A DNA stretch of 64,000 nucleotides from Rugamonas apoptosis (GCF_014042355.1 NZ_JACEZU010000002.1:248001-312000); one strand, 5' to 3'; numbered from the stretch's first letter, positions 37,545-46,835 are shown. Translations and numbers: made by a program. The notes: generated by a model not told the origin, from the letters alone.

Positions 37545-38000
37545 TCACACGGCGGTGCCGGTTTTCCTGAAGCCGAATACATAGCTTTTGAACACAAATC
37601 CCCATGGCACGGCGACTATCGCGAGGACAACCAGCAAGAACATATAGGTCATGCCTTCCGCATGCGAGCCCGCCAGCTTATCGGCCTTCCAGAGCGGATA
37701 GGCCACGATCAGTAACCAGAGCACCTTATAAAATATTTCGAGCAGCAGCAGCGGAATCATCTTCACCGGTTGCAGAAGGCCCAGCAGGGCCAGCGACGCA
37801 AACGCAGCCCACACGCTCCATGCCATCGCTTCGTAGGACTCCCAGGGGCCGGTATGGGCCAGGATGAAAGTCCACGAGTCCTTGCCGAGGAAAAGTAGCA
37901 TCAAAATATACAGCAGCCGCATAAGATAGATATTGATTCTGCGAACGCCATCGTAACGCACGTGGCCGTGCTGGAAGATGCTCTTGAGGTCGAATGACAT
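37545..38000 (-). CDS. hypothetical integral membrane protein
   Basis: A 151-residue product with four predicted membrane helices (LMRLLYILMLLFLG; MAWSVWAAFASLALLGLL; IPLLLLEIFYKVLWLLIVAY; YMFLLVVLAIVAVPWGFVF). Short charged loops and a basic C terminus suggest both ends are in the cytoplasm. It is the first, on the minus strand, of the island gene series, and no family is recognised. The 262 bases before the lipoprotein gene show no convincing gene. Confidence 0.6.
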   Translation of the reverse strand: MSFDLKSIFQHGHVRYDGVRRINIYLMRLLYILMLLFLGKDSWTFILAHTGPWESYEAMAWSVWAAFASLALLGLLQPVKMIPLLLLEIFYKVLWLLIVAYPLWKADKLAGSHAEGMTYMFLLVVLAIVAVPWGFVFKSYVFGFRKTGTAV

Positions 38001-38644
38001 GGATTGCTTCCCCTTTGGTCAAGGTAGGAAAATCGTAGGATGTGCGTGATTGATTTTTTGATCACATTGTCCAGTGTGCCCTATTTCGGCGGCAAGATGT
38101 AAGACAAAATCGCGCGACGCAAAAACCGGGGCGGCGGCTCGATGCGTTGACAGCGCATCCGCTTGGCTAACCCAAACTTGGTCCGTAATCCTCATCTTCG
38201 TATTTCGTCGGCACGGGGATTAGCGTGCGCTGCCGCTCGGCGGGTTCCGCTCCAGTTAGGCCTTGTGCCAAGCCAGTTGCGTATTCGACGCTATCCCTGG
38301 GGACGGTCTACAGTGGCTAGATGGTCGGACGGTCCGTTCCTGGCCGATTAGGGCACATGACTCGTCATCTTGCATATCGGTCAGTCAGTTAGATTTCCGA
38401 TGATGCCGAAATGTCACCCGTCAGGTCCAAAATATCTCCCAAGCCATCCCATCGACACGTTCCCACCGCTAAACATCAACCGGAGCGCAACCGCCCACTC
38501 GCGCAGTGCGCCACCACAAGTTGCAATGATCGTTCTTTTTATACCTTTGCGCGCAAGTCAACACCTCCTGCGCCAAACTGGCATCCATTCATTGCTTTTG
38601 GTAAAATGCCCCTTTGGGCGACGCCCACGTTTGGAAAGATCAAC
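38001..38644. other. 644-base gap upstream of gmk: remnants, no complete gene
   Basis: No full gene is seen. It contains the gene fragment at 38167-38307, a degenerate relative of the island motif at about 38321-38352 (GGTCCGTTCCTGGCCGATTA) and AT-rich sequence leading to gmk. The gmk promoter is probably in the last 120 bases (TTGCAATGATCG ... TTTTTATACCTT near 38520-38545), but I cannot fix it. Confidence 0.5.
38167..38307 (-). pseudogene. C-terminal fragment of an unknown protein
   Basis: The minus strand between a stop at 38308-38310 and the TAG at 38167-38169 reads as a protein-like tail: RDSVEYATGLAQGLTGAE, then PAERQRTLIPVP and TKYEDEDYGPSLG. There is no usable start codon in this 46-residue frame, so it looks like the end of a gene whose first part was lost. 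It sits directly next to a degenerate copy of the island motif. Confidence 0.3.
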
Positions 38645-39283
38645 ATGAGCCAACCTACCGCCTTCTCCGGCAGCCTGTTCATGGTGGTGGCGCCGTCGGG
38701 CGCCGGCAAATCGACCCTGGTCAACGCGCTGCTGGCGCAGGAACCGGCCATCAAGCTGTCGATTTCCACCACCACCCGCGCCCCCCGTCCGGGCGAAACC
38801 CACGGCAAGGAATACTACTTCACCAGCGCGGAAGACTTCGTGGCCCGCGCCCAGGCTGGCGAGTTCCTGGAATGGGCTGAAGTGCACGGTAATTACTACG
38901 GCACCTCGCGCATCATGGTGGAACAGCAGATGCAGACCGGCACCGATATCCTGCTCGAAATCGATTGGCAGGGCGCGCGCCAGGTCAAGAAGCAATTCCC
39001 GCAGGCGGCCGGCATCTTCATCCTGCCGCCGTCGATCGACGCGCTGGAAGAGCGCCTGAACAAACGCGCCACCGACGCGCCCCACGTGATCACCCGGCGC
39101 CTGCTGGCGGCCGGCGGCGAAATCGCCCACGCGCCGGAGTTCGAGTATGTTATTATCAACCAAGACTTCCCGGTCGCCCTGTCCGAGCTGAGCGCGATCG
39201 TCCGAGCGGCCCGTTGCCGGTTTGCGCAACAAGCGGCCCGCAACGTATCGCTCTTCGCCCAACTGGGCATCCACGCAGAATAA
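38645..39283 (+). CDS. gmk: guanylate kinase
   Basis: Phosphorylates GMP to GDP. From the ATG at 38645 (GGAAAG upstream) the protein has 212 residues, the usual length; the open frame reaching back to 38411 does not look coding. The P-loop APSGAGKST is at residues 16-24, followed by the GMP-binding [13 protein letters not shown] and [15 protein letters not shown] segments. It is followed after 24 bases by rpoZ and then spoT, the standard gmk-rpoZ-spoT group tied to guanine nucleotide and stringent control. Confidence 0.96.
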   Translation: MSQPTAFSGSLFMVVAPSGAGKSTLVNALLAQEPAIKLSISTTTRAPRPGETHGKEYYFTSAEDFVARAQAGEFLEWAEVHGNYYGTSRIMVEQQMQTGTDILLEIDWQGARQVKKQFPQAAGIFILPPSIDALEERLNKRATDAPHVITRRLLAAGGEIAHAPEFEYVIINQDFPVALSELSAIVRAARCRFAQQAARNVSLFAQLGIHAE

Positions 39284-39307
39284 ATACACCCGCTTTTAGG
39301 AGTTAAG

Positions 39308-39511
39308 ATGGCCCGCATCACGATTGAAGATTGCCTCAAGAATGTCCCCAACCGCTTCCAGCTGACCCTGGCCGCCACCTATCGCGCACGCCAGTTGCTG
39401 CAAGGCCACACGCCTAAAGTGGAAGCCAAGGACAAGCCAACCGTGGTCGCCCTGCGCGAAATCGCGGCCGGCAAAGTCGGTCTGGAAATGCTGAAAAAGG
39501 TTCCCATGTAA
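39308..39511 (+). CDS. rpoZ: RNA polymerase omega subunit
   Basis: A 67-residue subunit that assists RNA polymerase assembly and contributes to the ppGpp site. The conserved N terminus [19 protein letters not shown] and the segment [11 protein letters not shown] are intact. AGGAG lies just upstream of the ATG. It lies between gmk and the ppGpp synthetase/hydrolase gene. Confidence 0.96.
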   Translation: MARITIEDCLKNVPNRFQLTLAATYRARQLLQGHTPKVEAKDKPTVVALREIAAGKVGLEMLKKVPM

Positions 39512-39612
39512 GTGGCACCCGCGTTCCATGGTGATGGTGGTCAGGACCTGGGCAGTTCTGCAATAATGCAGCTGGCGTGTTGACCATTTCACTGCGACGG
39601 AACGCGAACAAG

Positions 39613-41892
39613 ATGAACCTGACTCCTGCCGACACCCTCCCCACCGGCACCCGCGCCAAGAATCCGCCCTCGGCGGCTGGCGCCAGTATCGCCACGTCCG
39701 CGGCAAGCGCCGCTCCCGTTTCCTCCCCATTGGCAACGCCCACCGTCACCGCCGGCGTCGCCTCGGTCACCCACCTGACGGAAAAACTGGCCGAATACAT
39801 GACTCCCGCCGACCTGAAAAAGGTCAAGGAAGCCTATCGCTTCTCGGACGAGATGCATCTGGGCCAGGTGCGTAAATCGGGCGAGCCCTACATCTCGCAC
39901 CCGATCGCCGTGGCCGAGATCTGCGCCGACTGGAAGCTGGACGCGCAAGCCATCATGGCCGCCCTGCTGCACGACGTGATGGAGGACCAGGATGTCAAGA
40001 AGGAAGAACTGATCGAGCGCTTCGGCGCGCCCGTGGCCAGCCTGGTAGATGGTTTGTCCAAGCTGGAAAAGATCGAGTTCCAGAGCCAGATCGAAGCGCA
40101 GGCGGAAAACTTCCGCAAGATGCTGCTGGCCATGGCCTCGGACGTGCGGGTGATCCTGATCAAGCTGGCCGACCGCCTGCACAACATGCGCACGCTGGAC
40201 GTGATGGCGCCGGCCAAAAAGGCCCGCATCGCCGGCGAGACGATGGAAGTGTATGTGCCCATCGCGCACCGCCTGGGCCTGAACAATATCTACCGCGAAC
40301 TGCAGGACTTGTCGTTCTGCCACCTGTACCCGCTGCGCTACCGCACCCTGTCCAAGGCCGTCAAGGCGGCCCGCGGCAACCGGCGCGAAGTGGTCAAGAA
40401 AATCCTGGAAGCGGTCAAGAGCACGCTGTCCATGGCCAATATCCAGGCCGAAGTGTACGGCCGCGAAAAGACCCTGTACGGCATCTACAAGAAGATGCGC
40501 AGCAAGCACCTGTCGTTCTCGCAGGTGCTGGACGTGTACGGTTTCCGCGTGGTGGTCGACAGCTTCCCCAACTGCTACGTGGCGCTGGGCACGCTGCACT
40601 CGCTGTACAAGCCCATGCCGGGCAAGTTCAAGGATTACATCGCGATCCGCAAGCTCAATGGCTACCAGTCGCTGCACACGACGCTGATCGGCCCCTACGG
40701 CACGCCGGTGGAATTCCAGATCCGCACCCAGGAAATGCACCGCACGGCCGAATCGGGCGTGGCGGCGCACTGGCTGTACAAGAATGGCGATTCGAACCTG
40801 TCGGACCTGCAGCAGCGCACCCATGCGTGGCTGCAATCGCTGCTCGATATCCAGCAGCAGACCGGCGACTCGGCCGAATTCCTGGAACACGTCAAAGTCG
40901 ATCTGTTCCCCGATTCCGTCTACGTGTTCACGCCCAAGTCCAAGATCATCGCCCTGCCGCGCGGCGCCACGGCGATCGACTTCGCCTATTCGATCCACAC
41001 CGGCATCGGCGACCATACGGTATCGGTCACCATCAACAACGAAGCGGCCTCGCTGCGCACGGAACTGCGCAATGGCGACATCGTCGAGATTGTCACCGAC
41101 AGCAATTCGCGGCCCAGCCCGACATGGCTGTCGTTCGTGCGCACCGGCAAAGCCCGTTCGGCCATCCGCCACCACCTGCGCACCATCAACCTGCCGGAAT
41201 CTATCACGCTGGGCAAGCAGTTGCTGGCCCAGGCCTTGACCACGCTGGGCATCGACCCGTCGATGGAAGACCAGCTGGTGGAACGCTTGCTGAACGAGTC
41301 GAGCGCCAAGTCGCTGGATGAACTATATGCCGACATCGGCATCGGCAAGCGCATGGCGGCACTGGTGGCGCGCCACATCTTCGGCCTCAAGGGCGGCGAA
41401 TCGGCCAGCGCACCGATCGACCACAACAGCGCGACGGAGCTGGATCCTGTCACCATCTGCGGCAGCGAAGGCGTGTCCGTGCAACTGGCCCAGTGTTGCC
41501 TGCCGATTCCCGGCGACGCCATCATCGGCCAGTTGCGGCGCGACCAGGGCTTGCTGGTGCACACCAGCGACTGCACGCTGGCCAAGCGCCAGAAAAGCAA
41601 GGAGCCGGACCGCTGGATCGCCGTCAAGTGGGGTTCGGAGCTGAACCGACGTTTCGACTGCCGCATCAAGCTGTTGATCAACAACGAAAAAGGCATCCTG
41701 GCCCGGGTGGCGGCCGAGATCGGCGAATCGGACGCCAACATCACCTACGTGGGCATGGACGAGGACAAGGAACACATCCTGCACCAGTTGCGCTTCACGA
41801 TACAGGTCAAGGACCGCGTCCACCTGGCCGGCCTGCTGCGCAACGTGCGCCGGGTGGCCGGCGTCAACCGCATCCTGCGCGAGCGCAGCTGA
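39613..41892 (+). CDS. spoT: bifunctional (p)ppGpp synthetase/hydrolase (RelA/SpoT family)
   Basis: Makes and degrades the alarmone ppGpp. The ATG at 39613 gives 759 residues; a GTG at 39577 is an alternative. The first 50 residues are a variable Ala-rich lead. The hydrolase HD domain (about 80-220) includes AALLHDVMED with the metal His-Asp pair, indicating an active hydrolase. The synthetase domain follows (GREKTLYGIYKKMRSK, then VLDVYGFRVVV), then TGS (VFTPKSKIIALPRGATAIDF) and a C-terminal ACT domain. Together with gmk and rpoZ it forms the expected gene group. It ends at a strong palindromic hairpin. Confidence 0.95.
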   Translation: MNLTPADTLPTGTRAKNPPSAAGASIATSAASAAPVSSPLATPTVTAGVASVTHLTEKLAEYMTPADLKKVKEAYRFSDEMHLGQVRKSGEPYISHPIAVAEICADWKLDAQAIMAALLHDVMEDQDVKKEELIERFGAPVASLVDGLSKLEKIEFQSQIEAQAENFRKMLLAMASDVRVILIKLADRLHNMRTLDVMAPAKKARIAGETMEVYVPIAHRLGLNNIYRELQDLSFCHLYPLRYRTLSKAVKAARGNRREVVKKILEAVKSTLSMANIQAEVYGREKTLYGIYKKMRSKHLSFSQVLDVYGFRVVVDSFPNCYVALGTLHSLYKPMPGKFKDYIAIRKLNGYQSLHTTLIGPYGTPVEFQIRTQEMHRTAESGVAAHWLYKNGDSNLSDLQQRTHAWLQSLLDIQQQTGDSAEFLEHVKVDLFPDSVYVFTPKSKIIALPRGATAIDFAYSIHTGIGDHTVSVTINNEAASLRTELRNGDIVEIVTDSNSRPSPTWLSFVRTGKARSAIRHHLRTINLPESITLGKQLLAQALTTLGIDPSMEDQLVERLLNESSAKSLDELYADIGIGKRMAALVARHIFGLKGGESASAPIDHNSATELDPVTICGSEGVSVQLAQCCLPIPGDAIIGQLRRDQGLLVHTSDCTLAKRQKSKEPDRWIAVKWGSELNRRFDCRIKLLINNEKGILARVAAEIGESDANITYVGMDEDKEHILHQLRFTIQVKDRVHLAGLLRNVRRVAGVNRILRERS

Positions 41893-41894
41893 TC

Positions 41895-41956
41895 AAAAAT
41901 TTGGGGACGTAACTCAATTTGCGCTGACGCAAATTGTGTTACGTCCCCAATTTTTT
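41895..41956. terminator. long palindrome with T tract between spoT and greB (REP-like)
   Basis: Arms of about 29 bases: left contains TTGGGGACGTAAC then CAATTTGCG, right is its complement with a single mismatch, loop CTGA at 41924-41927. A-rich and T-rich ends make it a bidirectional terminator for the convergent spoT and greB. The GGGGACGTAAC arm recurs in a second palindrome at 63151. Confidence 0.85.
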
Positions 41957-41963
41957 CGCCGGT

Positions 41964-42530
41964 TTAACCCGCTTCCGGTGCCGGATAGCTCACTTCCAAT
42001 ATCTCCAGCTCCTCCATCCCGTGCGGCGCCTGGAAACTGACCACATCCCCCACCCGCGCCTTGGTCAGCGCGCGCGCCACCGGCGCCACCCAGCTGATCT
42101 TGCCCTTCAAGGGATCGAGTTCGTCGATGCCGACGATGGTGATGGTGCGCTCCGCCCCCGTCTGGTTGCAATAGGTGACGGTGGCGCCAAAAAAAACTTG
42201 CTCGCTGCCATGGTGCACGCTGGGATCGACCACGGCCGCCAAGTCCAGGCGCTTGGTGAGGAAGCGGATGCGGCGGTCGATCTCGCGCAGCCGCCGCTTG
42301 CCATATATATAGTCGCCATTTTCGGAGCGGTCGCCATTGGAGGCGGCCCAGTGCACGATGCGCACCACTTCCGGCCGGTCGACATCGATCAGCTGCAGCA
42401 GCTCATCCTTGATGCGCTGGTAGCCAGCCGGGGTGATGTAGTTCTTCGACCCGGGCGGGATGGCCAGCGCCAGCGCGGCCGCTTCCTCATCGTCGTCATG
42501 GTCGGATTCTTTGACAAAGGCTTTGTTCAT
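41964..42530 (-). CDS. greB: transcription elongation factor GreB
   Basis: Rescues backtracked RNA polymerase by stimulating transcript cleavage. The ATG at 42530 gives 188 residues, beginning MNKAFVKES. The N-terminal coiled coil (YITPAGYQRIKDELLQL) carries the acidic tip region NGDRSENGDYIYGKRRLREID, with the GreB-type YGKRRLREID. The C-terminal FKBP-like domain runs from about 95 (FFGATVTYCN). It is longer than GreA because of an acidic 25-residue lead (DHDDDEEAAALALA). Convergent with spoT. Confidence 0.94.
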   Translation of the reverse strand: MNKAFVKESDHDDDEEAAALALAIPPGSKNYITPAGYQRIKDELLQLIDVDRPEVVRIVHWAASNGDRSENGDYIYGKRRLREIDRRIRFLTKRLDLAAVVDPSVHHGSEQVFFGATVTYCNQTGAERTITIVGIDELDPLKGKISWVAPVARALTKARVGDVVSFQAPHGMEELEILEVSYPAPEAG

Positions 42531-42633
42531 ACGCCTATTGTAGCGGCTAGCGGCTGGCCGGCGCCCTGCGCAGCGCACGTTTTTTCACGTATGATCCACG
42601 GATGCGCGCACTCGCCCAGCCGGCCTTCCCGGC

Positions 42634-43221
42634 ATGAAACTCTCGCCCTCCGCGCGGCGCCGGCTGACGGCGCCCCTGGTCTATGTGGCCGCCCTGCTCC
42701 TGCTGCTGGAAGACTGGCTGTGGGACCTGGGCGCGGCCCTGATGGCCTACCTGGCCCGTTGGCCGCCGCTGCGCCGGCTCGAAGCCTGGCTGCAAGGCTT
42801 GCGCCCGGGGGCCGCGCTGGCCGTGTTCGTGCTGCCGGCCATGATGTTGTTTCCCGTCAAGCTGTTGGCCTTGTTCGCCATGGCCCATGGCCACGCCCTC
42901 ATGGGCCTGGCCGTGATCGTGACGGCCAAGGTGGCAGGCGCGGCGGCGGTGGCGCGGCTGTATGCGCTGACCCGGCCCACGCTGCTCACCATCGCCTGGT
43001 TCGCCCGCCTGCTGCACTGGTTCCTGGCCCTCAAGCAACGCTGGATCGCCCGCCTGCGCGCCAGCGCCCCGTGGCGCGAAGTGCAGGCCCTGGCCGCCGC
43101 CGTGCGCCACTGGCGCCGCCGCCTGCCGCGCAAGCGCTGGTGGCCAACCCGGGTATTGCGCCGTTACGCGGCCCGCTGGCGCGCGCGCCGCCACGATTTT
43201 TCCGATGACCACGAACAATGA
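42634..43221 (+). CDS. hypothetical membrane protein
   Basis: A 195-residue product with about three membrane helices (LVYVAALLLLLEDWLWDLGAAL; ALAVFVLPAMMLFPVKLLALFAM; GLAVIVTAKVAGAAAVARLY) and a strongly basic C-terminal third (WRRRLPRKRWW, then RRYAARWRARRH). The basic tail should face the cytoplasm. I do not recognise a named family. Its stop codon overlaps the ATG of the sensor kinase (ATGA), so the two are translationally coupled and may be functionally linked. Confidence 0.75.
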   Translation: MKLSPSARRRLTAPLVYVAALLLLLEDWLWDLGAALMAYLARWPPLRRLEAWLQGLRPGAALAVFVLPAMMLFPVKLLALFAMAHGHALMGLAVIVTAKVAGAAAVARLYALTRPTLLTIAWFARLLHWFLALKQRWIARLRASAPWREVQALAAAVRHWRRRLPRKRWWPTRVLRRYAARWRARRHDFSDDHEQ

Positions 43222-44417
43222 CTGATCCCACCGCCTCCACCGCCCCCGTCCCCGCCCCTGCCGCCGACCCGGCCGCCGTGGCCGCCGAGCTGGCCCAGGT
43301 CCGGGCCCGCCTGGACGCCATCGTCTCCAACACGCCCGGCCTGGTGTACCAGTTCGAACTGCGCGCCGGCCAGCGCGTGTGCTTCCCTTACCTGAGCGAT
43401 GGTTGCCAGGCCCTGCTGGGCTTGACGCCGGCCGCCCTGCACGCGGCGCCCGAGTGCTTCCTGGCCCTGATCCTGGAACCGGACCGGCTGTCCTACCTGG
43501 ACGCCATGCAAGCCTCCGCCACCACCCTGGCCAGCTGGAACTGGGAAGGCCGGATCTGGATCGAGGCCTGGAAGGACATCAAGTGGATCAACCTGCGCGC
43601 CACCCCGCACCTGCTGCCCGACGGTGGCGTGCGCTGGGAAGGCATCATGACCAACATCACGGAAAGCCGGCGCGAGCAGCAGGAAGTGCGCCAGTCGCGC
43701 GCCCGGCTGGCCGAGCTGACGGCCCACATCGAAAAGGTCAAGGAACAGGAACGCACCCGCATCGCGCGCGAAATCCACGACGACCTGGGCGGCAACCTGA
43801 CGGCCATCAAGATGGCGCTGGCCATGCTGGCGGCCCGCCTGCCCGAGGGCGATGCGGCGCTGCACGACAAGGCGGCCTATGTGGACGCGCTGGTCGACCG
43901 CACCATCGACGCCGTGCACCGCATCTCGCTGGACTTGCGCCCGCCGCTGCTGGACCTGGGCATCGTGGCCGCGCTCGAATGGCTGTGCAAGGAATTCGAG
44001 CAGCAGGCCGGGGTGCACTGCGCGTTCAGCGCCAACGCCCGCGAGTTCGCGCTCGACAACGACCAGACCACGGCCCTGTTCCGCATCGTGCAAGAGGCGC
44101 TCACCAACATCGCCAAGCACGCCGGCGCCAGCCGCGTCACCGTCAAGCTGGCCCGTACCCGCCACCACGTGGGCCTGAAAATCAGCGACAACGGCGGCGG
44201 CATCTGGCAGGGCGACCGCGCCAAACCGGAGTCGTTCGGCATCCGCGGCATGACGGAACGGGCGCGCGCGCTGGGCGGCACGTTGACGCTGAGCCACGCC
44301 GTGGGCGGCGGCACCGTGGTAGCCGTCAAAATTAAACGCGATGGCGTACACCCGGCCGCCATTCCAGCCGCCAGCGGCGCTACAATAGCGGATCAGAGTG
44401 TTTCCACTGTGAAATAA
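43218..44417 (+). CDS. PAS-containing sensor histidine kinase (NarX/DegS type)
   Basis: A 399-residue cytoplasmic kinase. Residues 1-35 are a Pro/Ala-rich lead, 35-150 a PAS domain (SNTPGLVYQFEL start), and 165-240 the HisKA_3 dimerisation domain with phospho-acceptor His187 in REIHDDLGGNL. A HATPase_c domain covers about 285-385 (EALTNIAKHAGASRVTV, then ISDNGGGI). It lacks membrane helices, so the coupled upstream membrane protein might supply an anchor. It precedes a NarL/LuxR response regulator by 24 bases, its probable partner. Confidence 0.92.
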   Translation: MTDPTASTAPVPAPAADPAAVAAELAQVRARLDAIVSNTPGLVYQFELRAGQRVCFPYLSDGCQALLGLTPAALHAAPECFLALILEPDRLSYLDAMQASATTLASWNWEGRIWIEAWKDIKWINLRATPHLLPDGGVRWEGIMTNITESRREQQEVRQSRARLAELTAHIEKVKEQERTRIAREIHDDLGGNLTAIKMALAMLAARLPEGDAALHDKAAYVDALVDRTIDAVHRISLDLRPPLLDLGIVAALEWLCKEFEQQAGVHCAFSANAREFALDNDQTTALFRIVQEALTNIAKHAGASRVTVKLARTRHHVGLKISDNGGGIWQGDRAKPESFGIRGMTERARALGGTLTLSHAVGGGTVVAVKIKRDGVHPAAIPAASGATIADQSVSTVK

Positions 44418-44441
44418 CGCAACCCTGCAGAAGATCCATCC

Positions 44442-45089
44442 ATGACAGAAAAAGCCATCATCAAGGTCTTCATCGCCGATGACCACGCCATCGTGCGCGA
44501 AGGCTTGAAACAGATCCTGGCCGAAACGGGCGACATCGTCGTGGCCGGCGAGGCTGAAAACGGGCTGGACGCCATCAAGCTGTTCCGCAAGGCCGACTGC
44601 CAGGTGGTGTTGCTCGACATCTCCCTGCCCGACCGCAGCGGCATCGAAGTGCTCAAGCAGATCAAGAAGGAAAAGCCGGAACTGGCCGTGCTGATGCTGT
44701 CCATGCACCGCGAAGATCAATATGCGATCCGCTCGCTCAAGGCCGGCGCGTCCGGCTATCTCACCAAGCAGAGCGCGCCGCGCGAACTGGTGACGGCGAT
44801 CCGCCAGGTGGCCGGCGGCCTCAAGTACATCAGCCCCGCACTGGCCCAGGAACTGGCCAACCACGTGGGCGAAGACCACGAGGCGCCGCCGCATGACTGC
44901 CTGTCGGACCGCGAATACCAGACCCTCACCATGATCGCATCGGGCAAGACGGTGGGCGCCATCGCCAAGGAATTGTCGCTGTCGGTCAAGACCGTCAGCG
45001 AATACCGGGCCCGCTTGCTGGTCAAGATGAAACTCAAGAACAGCGCCGAACTGACCCACTACGCCATCAAGAACCAGCTGATCGAGTAA
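44442..45089 (+). CDS. NarL/LuxR-family response regulator
   Basis: A 215-residue transcription factor: a receiver domain with Asp13-Asp14, phospho-acceptor Asp59 (VLLDISLPDRSG) and the switch Lys in YLTKQSAP, then a LuxR-type HTH from about 148 to 205 (LSDREYQTLTMIASGKTVGA, then SVKTVSEYRARLLVKM). Partner of the adjacent histidine kinase. Target genes are unknown; the diguanylate cyclase 153 bases downstream is a candidate. Confidence 0.94.
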   Translation: MTEKAIIKVFIADDHAIVREGLKQILAETGDIVVAGEAENGLDAIKLFRKADCQVVLLDISLPDRSGIEVLKQIKKEKPELAVLMLSMHREDQYAIRSLKAGASGYLTKQSAPRELVTAIRQVAGGLKYISPALAQELANHVGEDHEAPPHDCLSDREYQTLTMIASGKTVGAIAKELSLSVKTVSEYRARLLVKMKLKNSAELTHYAIKNQLIE

Positions 45090-45242
45090 GGGCGGCGCCC
45101 GCGAGGGACAATAAAATTGCCAAGAAGAATATTTCGTATGCGTTTAATTAAGACCCCTTCCGGCCGCTAATCGTCGCTATGCACGGCCGCCGTGTCGCCT
45201 ATCATGATAGGACTGAGTCACTGAAAGAGGCTGTGCGCAACC

Positions 45243-46835
45243 ATGTCTAGCAAAAACACCCAAGCGGCCGCGGCGGAACAGAACCCGGCCGATATCGCCC
45301 GCGAAGCGTTCCGCCGCCTTGCCGTGCGCCGCATCGCGCCCACGCCCGACGCCTATCGCGACATCTATCTGGAAATCGCCGGTTTGCCGCCGGCCGTGCC
45401 CGCCATGCCACCGGCGCCGCTGGGCAGCGTTGACCCGGGACCGGAATCGGTGCTGAGCGGCTTCGCCAGCCGGTTGTCGGACGGCGTGGGCGACCTGGCC
45501 GAGTTCGGCCGCCGCTTCAACCGCGCCGTCAAGTCGCGCGACTGGGATGGCTACGCCAAAGCCCTGTCGCAACTGGTGGACAAGCACATCACCGTCAAGA
45601 AAGGCATCGAGACGGCCGCCGCCCCTGATTCCGAACAAAGCCGCATGCTGCGCGACCTGCTCAGCCGCACGCTCACCTTCGCCGTCGCCTCGCTGCTGAC
45701 GGGCGCGCCGGCCCTGGTGGCCGAGGCCGAATCGCTGGGCGCGGCCACCCGCCAGGCCCACAGCGAGGAAGCACTGGCCGAAATCGCCGTGCGCCTCAAG
45801 CAACTGTGCTACCAGATCGAACTCAAGAGCGGCGACACGGCCGAGCAGCAGGAATTGTTGCTGCGCCTGTTCAAGCTGCTGCTGGAAAACGTCAGCGAAC
45901 TGCTGGACGACGACAGCTGGCTGCGCGGCCAGATCGACGCCGTGCAAAACCTGATCGCCGGCCCGATCGACCAGCGCGCGCTGGAGGACGCCACCCGCAG
46001 CCTGAAGGACGTGATCTACAAGCAAAGCCAGCTCAAGCACAGCCTGTCGGACGTCAAGCTCACCGTCAAGAACATGATGATGACCTTCATCGACCGCCTG
46101 GGCCAGGTGGCCGCCTCCACCGGCGACTTCCACGAGAAGATCGGCGGCTATTCGGAAAAGATCAGCCGGGCCGAGAATATCGGCGAACTGAACCAGATTC
46201 TCGACGACGTGCTGCGCGAAACCCGCATCGTCCAGAACGAAGCGCTCAAGGCGCGCGACAAGATGGTGCTGGCGCGCCAGGAAGTGCAGGACGCCGAACA
46301 GCGCATCCACGCGCTGGAAGCAAAGCTGCAGCATATGAGCGAACTGGTGCGTGAAGACCAGCTCACGGGCAGCCTCAACCGACGCGGCCTGGACGACGTG
46401 TTCGAGCGCGAGACGGCCCGTTCCGACCGCCGCGGCACGCCGCTGTGCATCGCCCTGCTCGATCTGGACGACTTCAAGCGCCTCAACGACACCTACGGCC
46501 ACATCGCCGGCGACGCGGCCTTGAAGCACCTGGTCAAGATCGTCAAGGAAACGCTGCGCTCAATGGACGTGATCGCCCGCTTCGGCGGCGAGGAATTCCT
46601 GATCCTGCTGCCGGAGACGACGGTGGAGGCGGCTTCGCAGACGATGACCCGGCTGCAGCGCGAGCTGACCAAGCACTTCTTCCTGCACGATAACGAGAAA
46701 GTGCTGATCACCTTCTCGGCCGGGGTGGCCTTGCGCCGTCCCAACGAGGAACAGGGCGAACTGGTCAAGCGGGCCGACAAGGCCATGTACCAGGCCAAGC
46801 AGTCGGGCAAGAACCGGGTGGTGGTGGCTGACTGA
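45243..46835 (+). CDS. GGDEF diguanylate cyclase with long N-terminal helical region
   Basis: A 530-residue c-di-GMP synthase. The first 370 residues are helical, without a membrane segment, and end in a coiled coil (VQDAEQRIHALEAKLQHMSEL). An N-terminal stretch (IAREAFRRLAVRRIAPTPDAY) resembles a small domain shared by related cyclases. The catalytic loop is GGEEF at 448-452 and the inhibitory site RSMD at 439-442, so the enzyme should be active and feedback-controlled. It stands alone with a strong terminator after it, just before the flagellin gene. Confidence 0.9.
   Translation: MSSKNTQAAAAEQNPADIAREAFRRLAVRRIAPTPDAYRDIYLEIAGLPPAVPAMPPAPLGSVDPGPESVLSGFASRLSDGVGDLAEFGRRFNRAVKSRDWDGYAKALSQLVDKHITVKKGIETAAAPDSEQSRMLRDLLSRTLTFAVASLLTGAPALVAEAESLGAATRQAHSEEALAEIAVRLKQLCYQIELKSGDTAEQQELLLRLFKLLLENVSELLDDDSWLRGQIDAVQNLIAGPIDQRALEDATRSLKDVIYKQSQLKHSLSDVKLTVKNMMMTFIDRLGQVAASTGDFHEKIGGYSEKISRAENIGELNQILDDVLRETRIVQNEALKARDKMVLARQEVQDAEQRIHALEAKLQHMSELVREDQLTGSLNRRGLDDVFERETARSDRRGTPLCIALLDLDDFKRLNDTYGHIAGDAALKHLVKIVKETLRSMDVIARFGGEEFLILLPETTVEAASQTMTRLQRELTKHFFLHDNEKVLITFSAGVALRRPNEEQGELVKRADKAMYQAKQSGKNRVVVAD

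Noticed and set aside
37323..37584. Short plus-strand frames in the gap between the repeat lipoprotein and the four-helix membrane protein
   Set aside because: Several overlapping frames of 60-76 codons exist but none has a convincing ribosome site or protein-like composition.
33990..38640. Complete integron with integrase and canonical attC sites
   Set aside because: No integrase gene is present and the motif copies lack a clear GTTRRRY / RYYYAAC core pair, so only a cassette-like arrangement is claimed.
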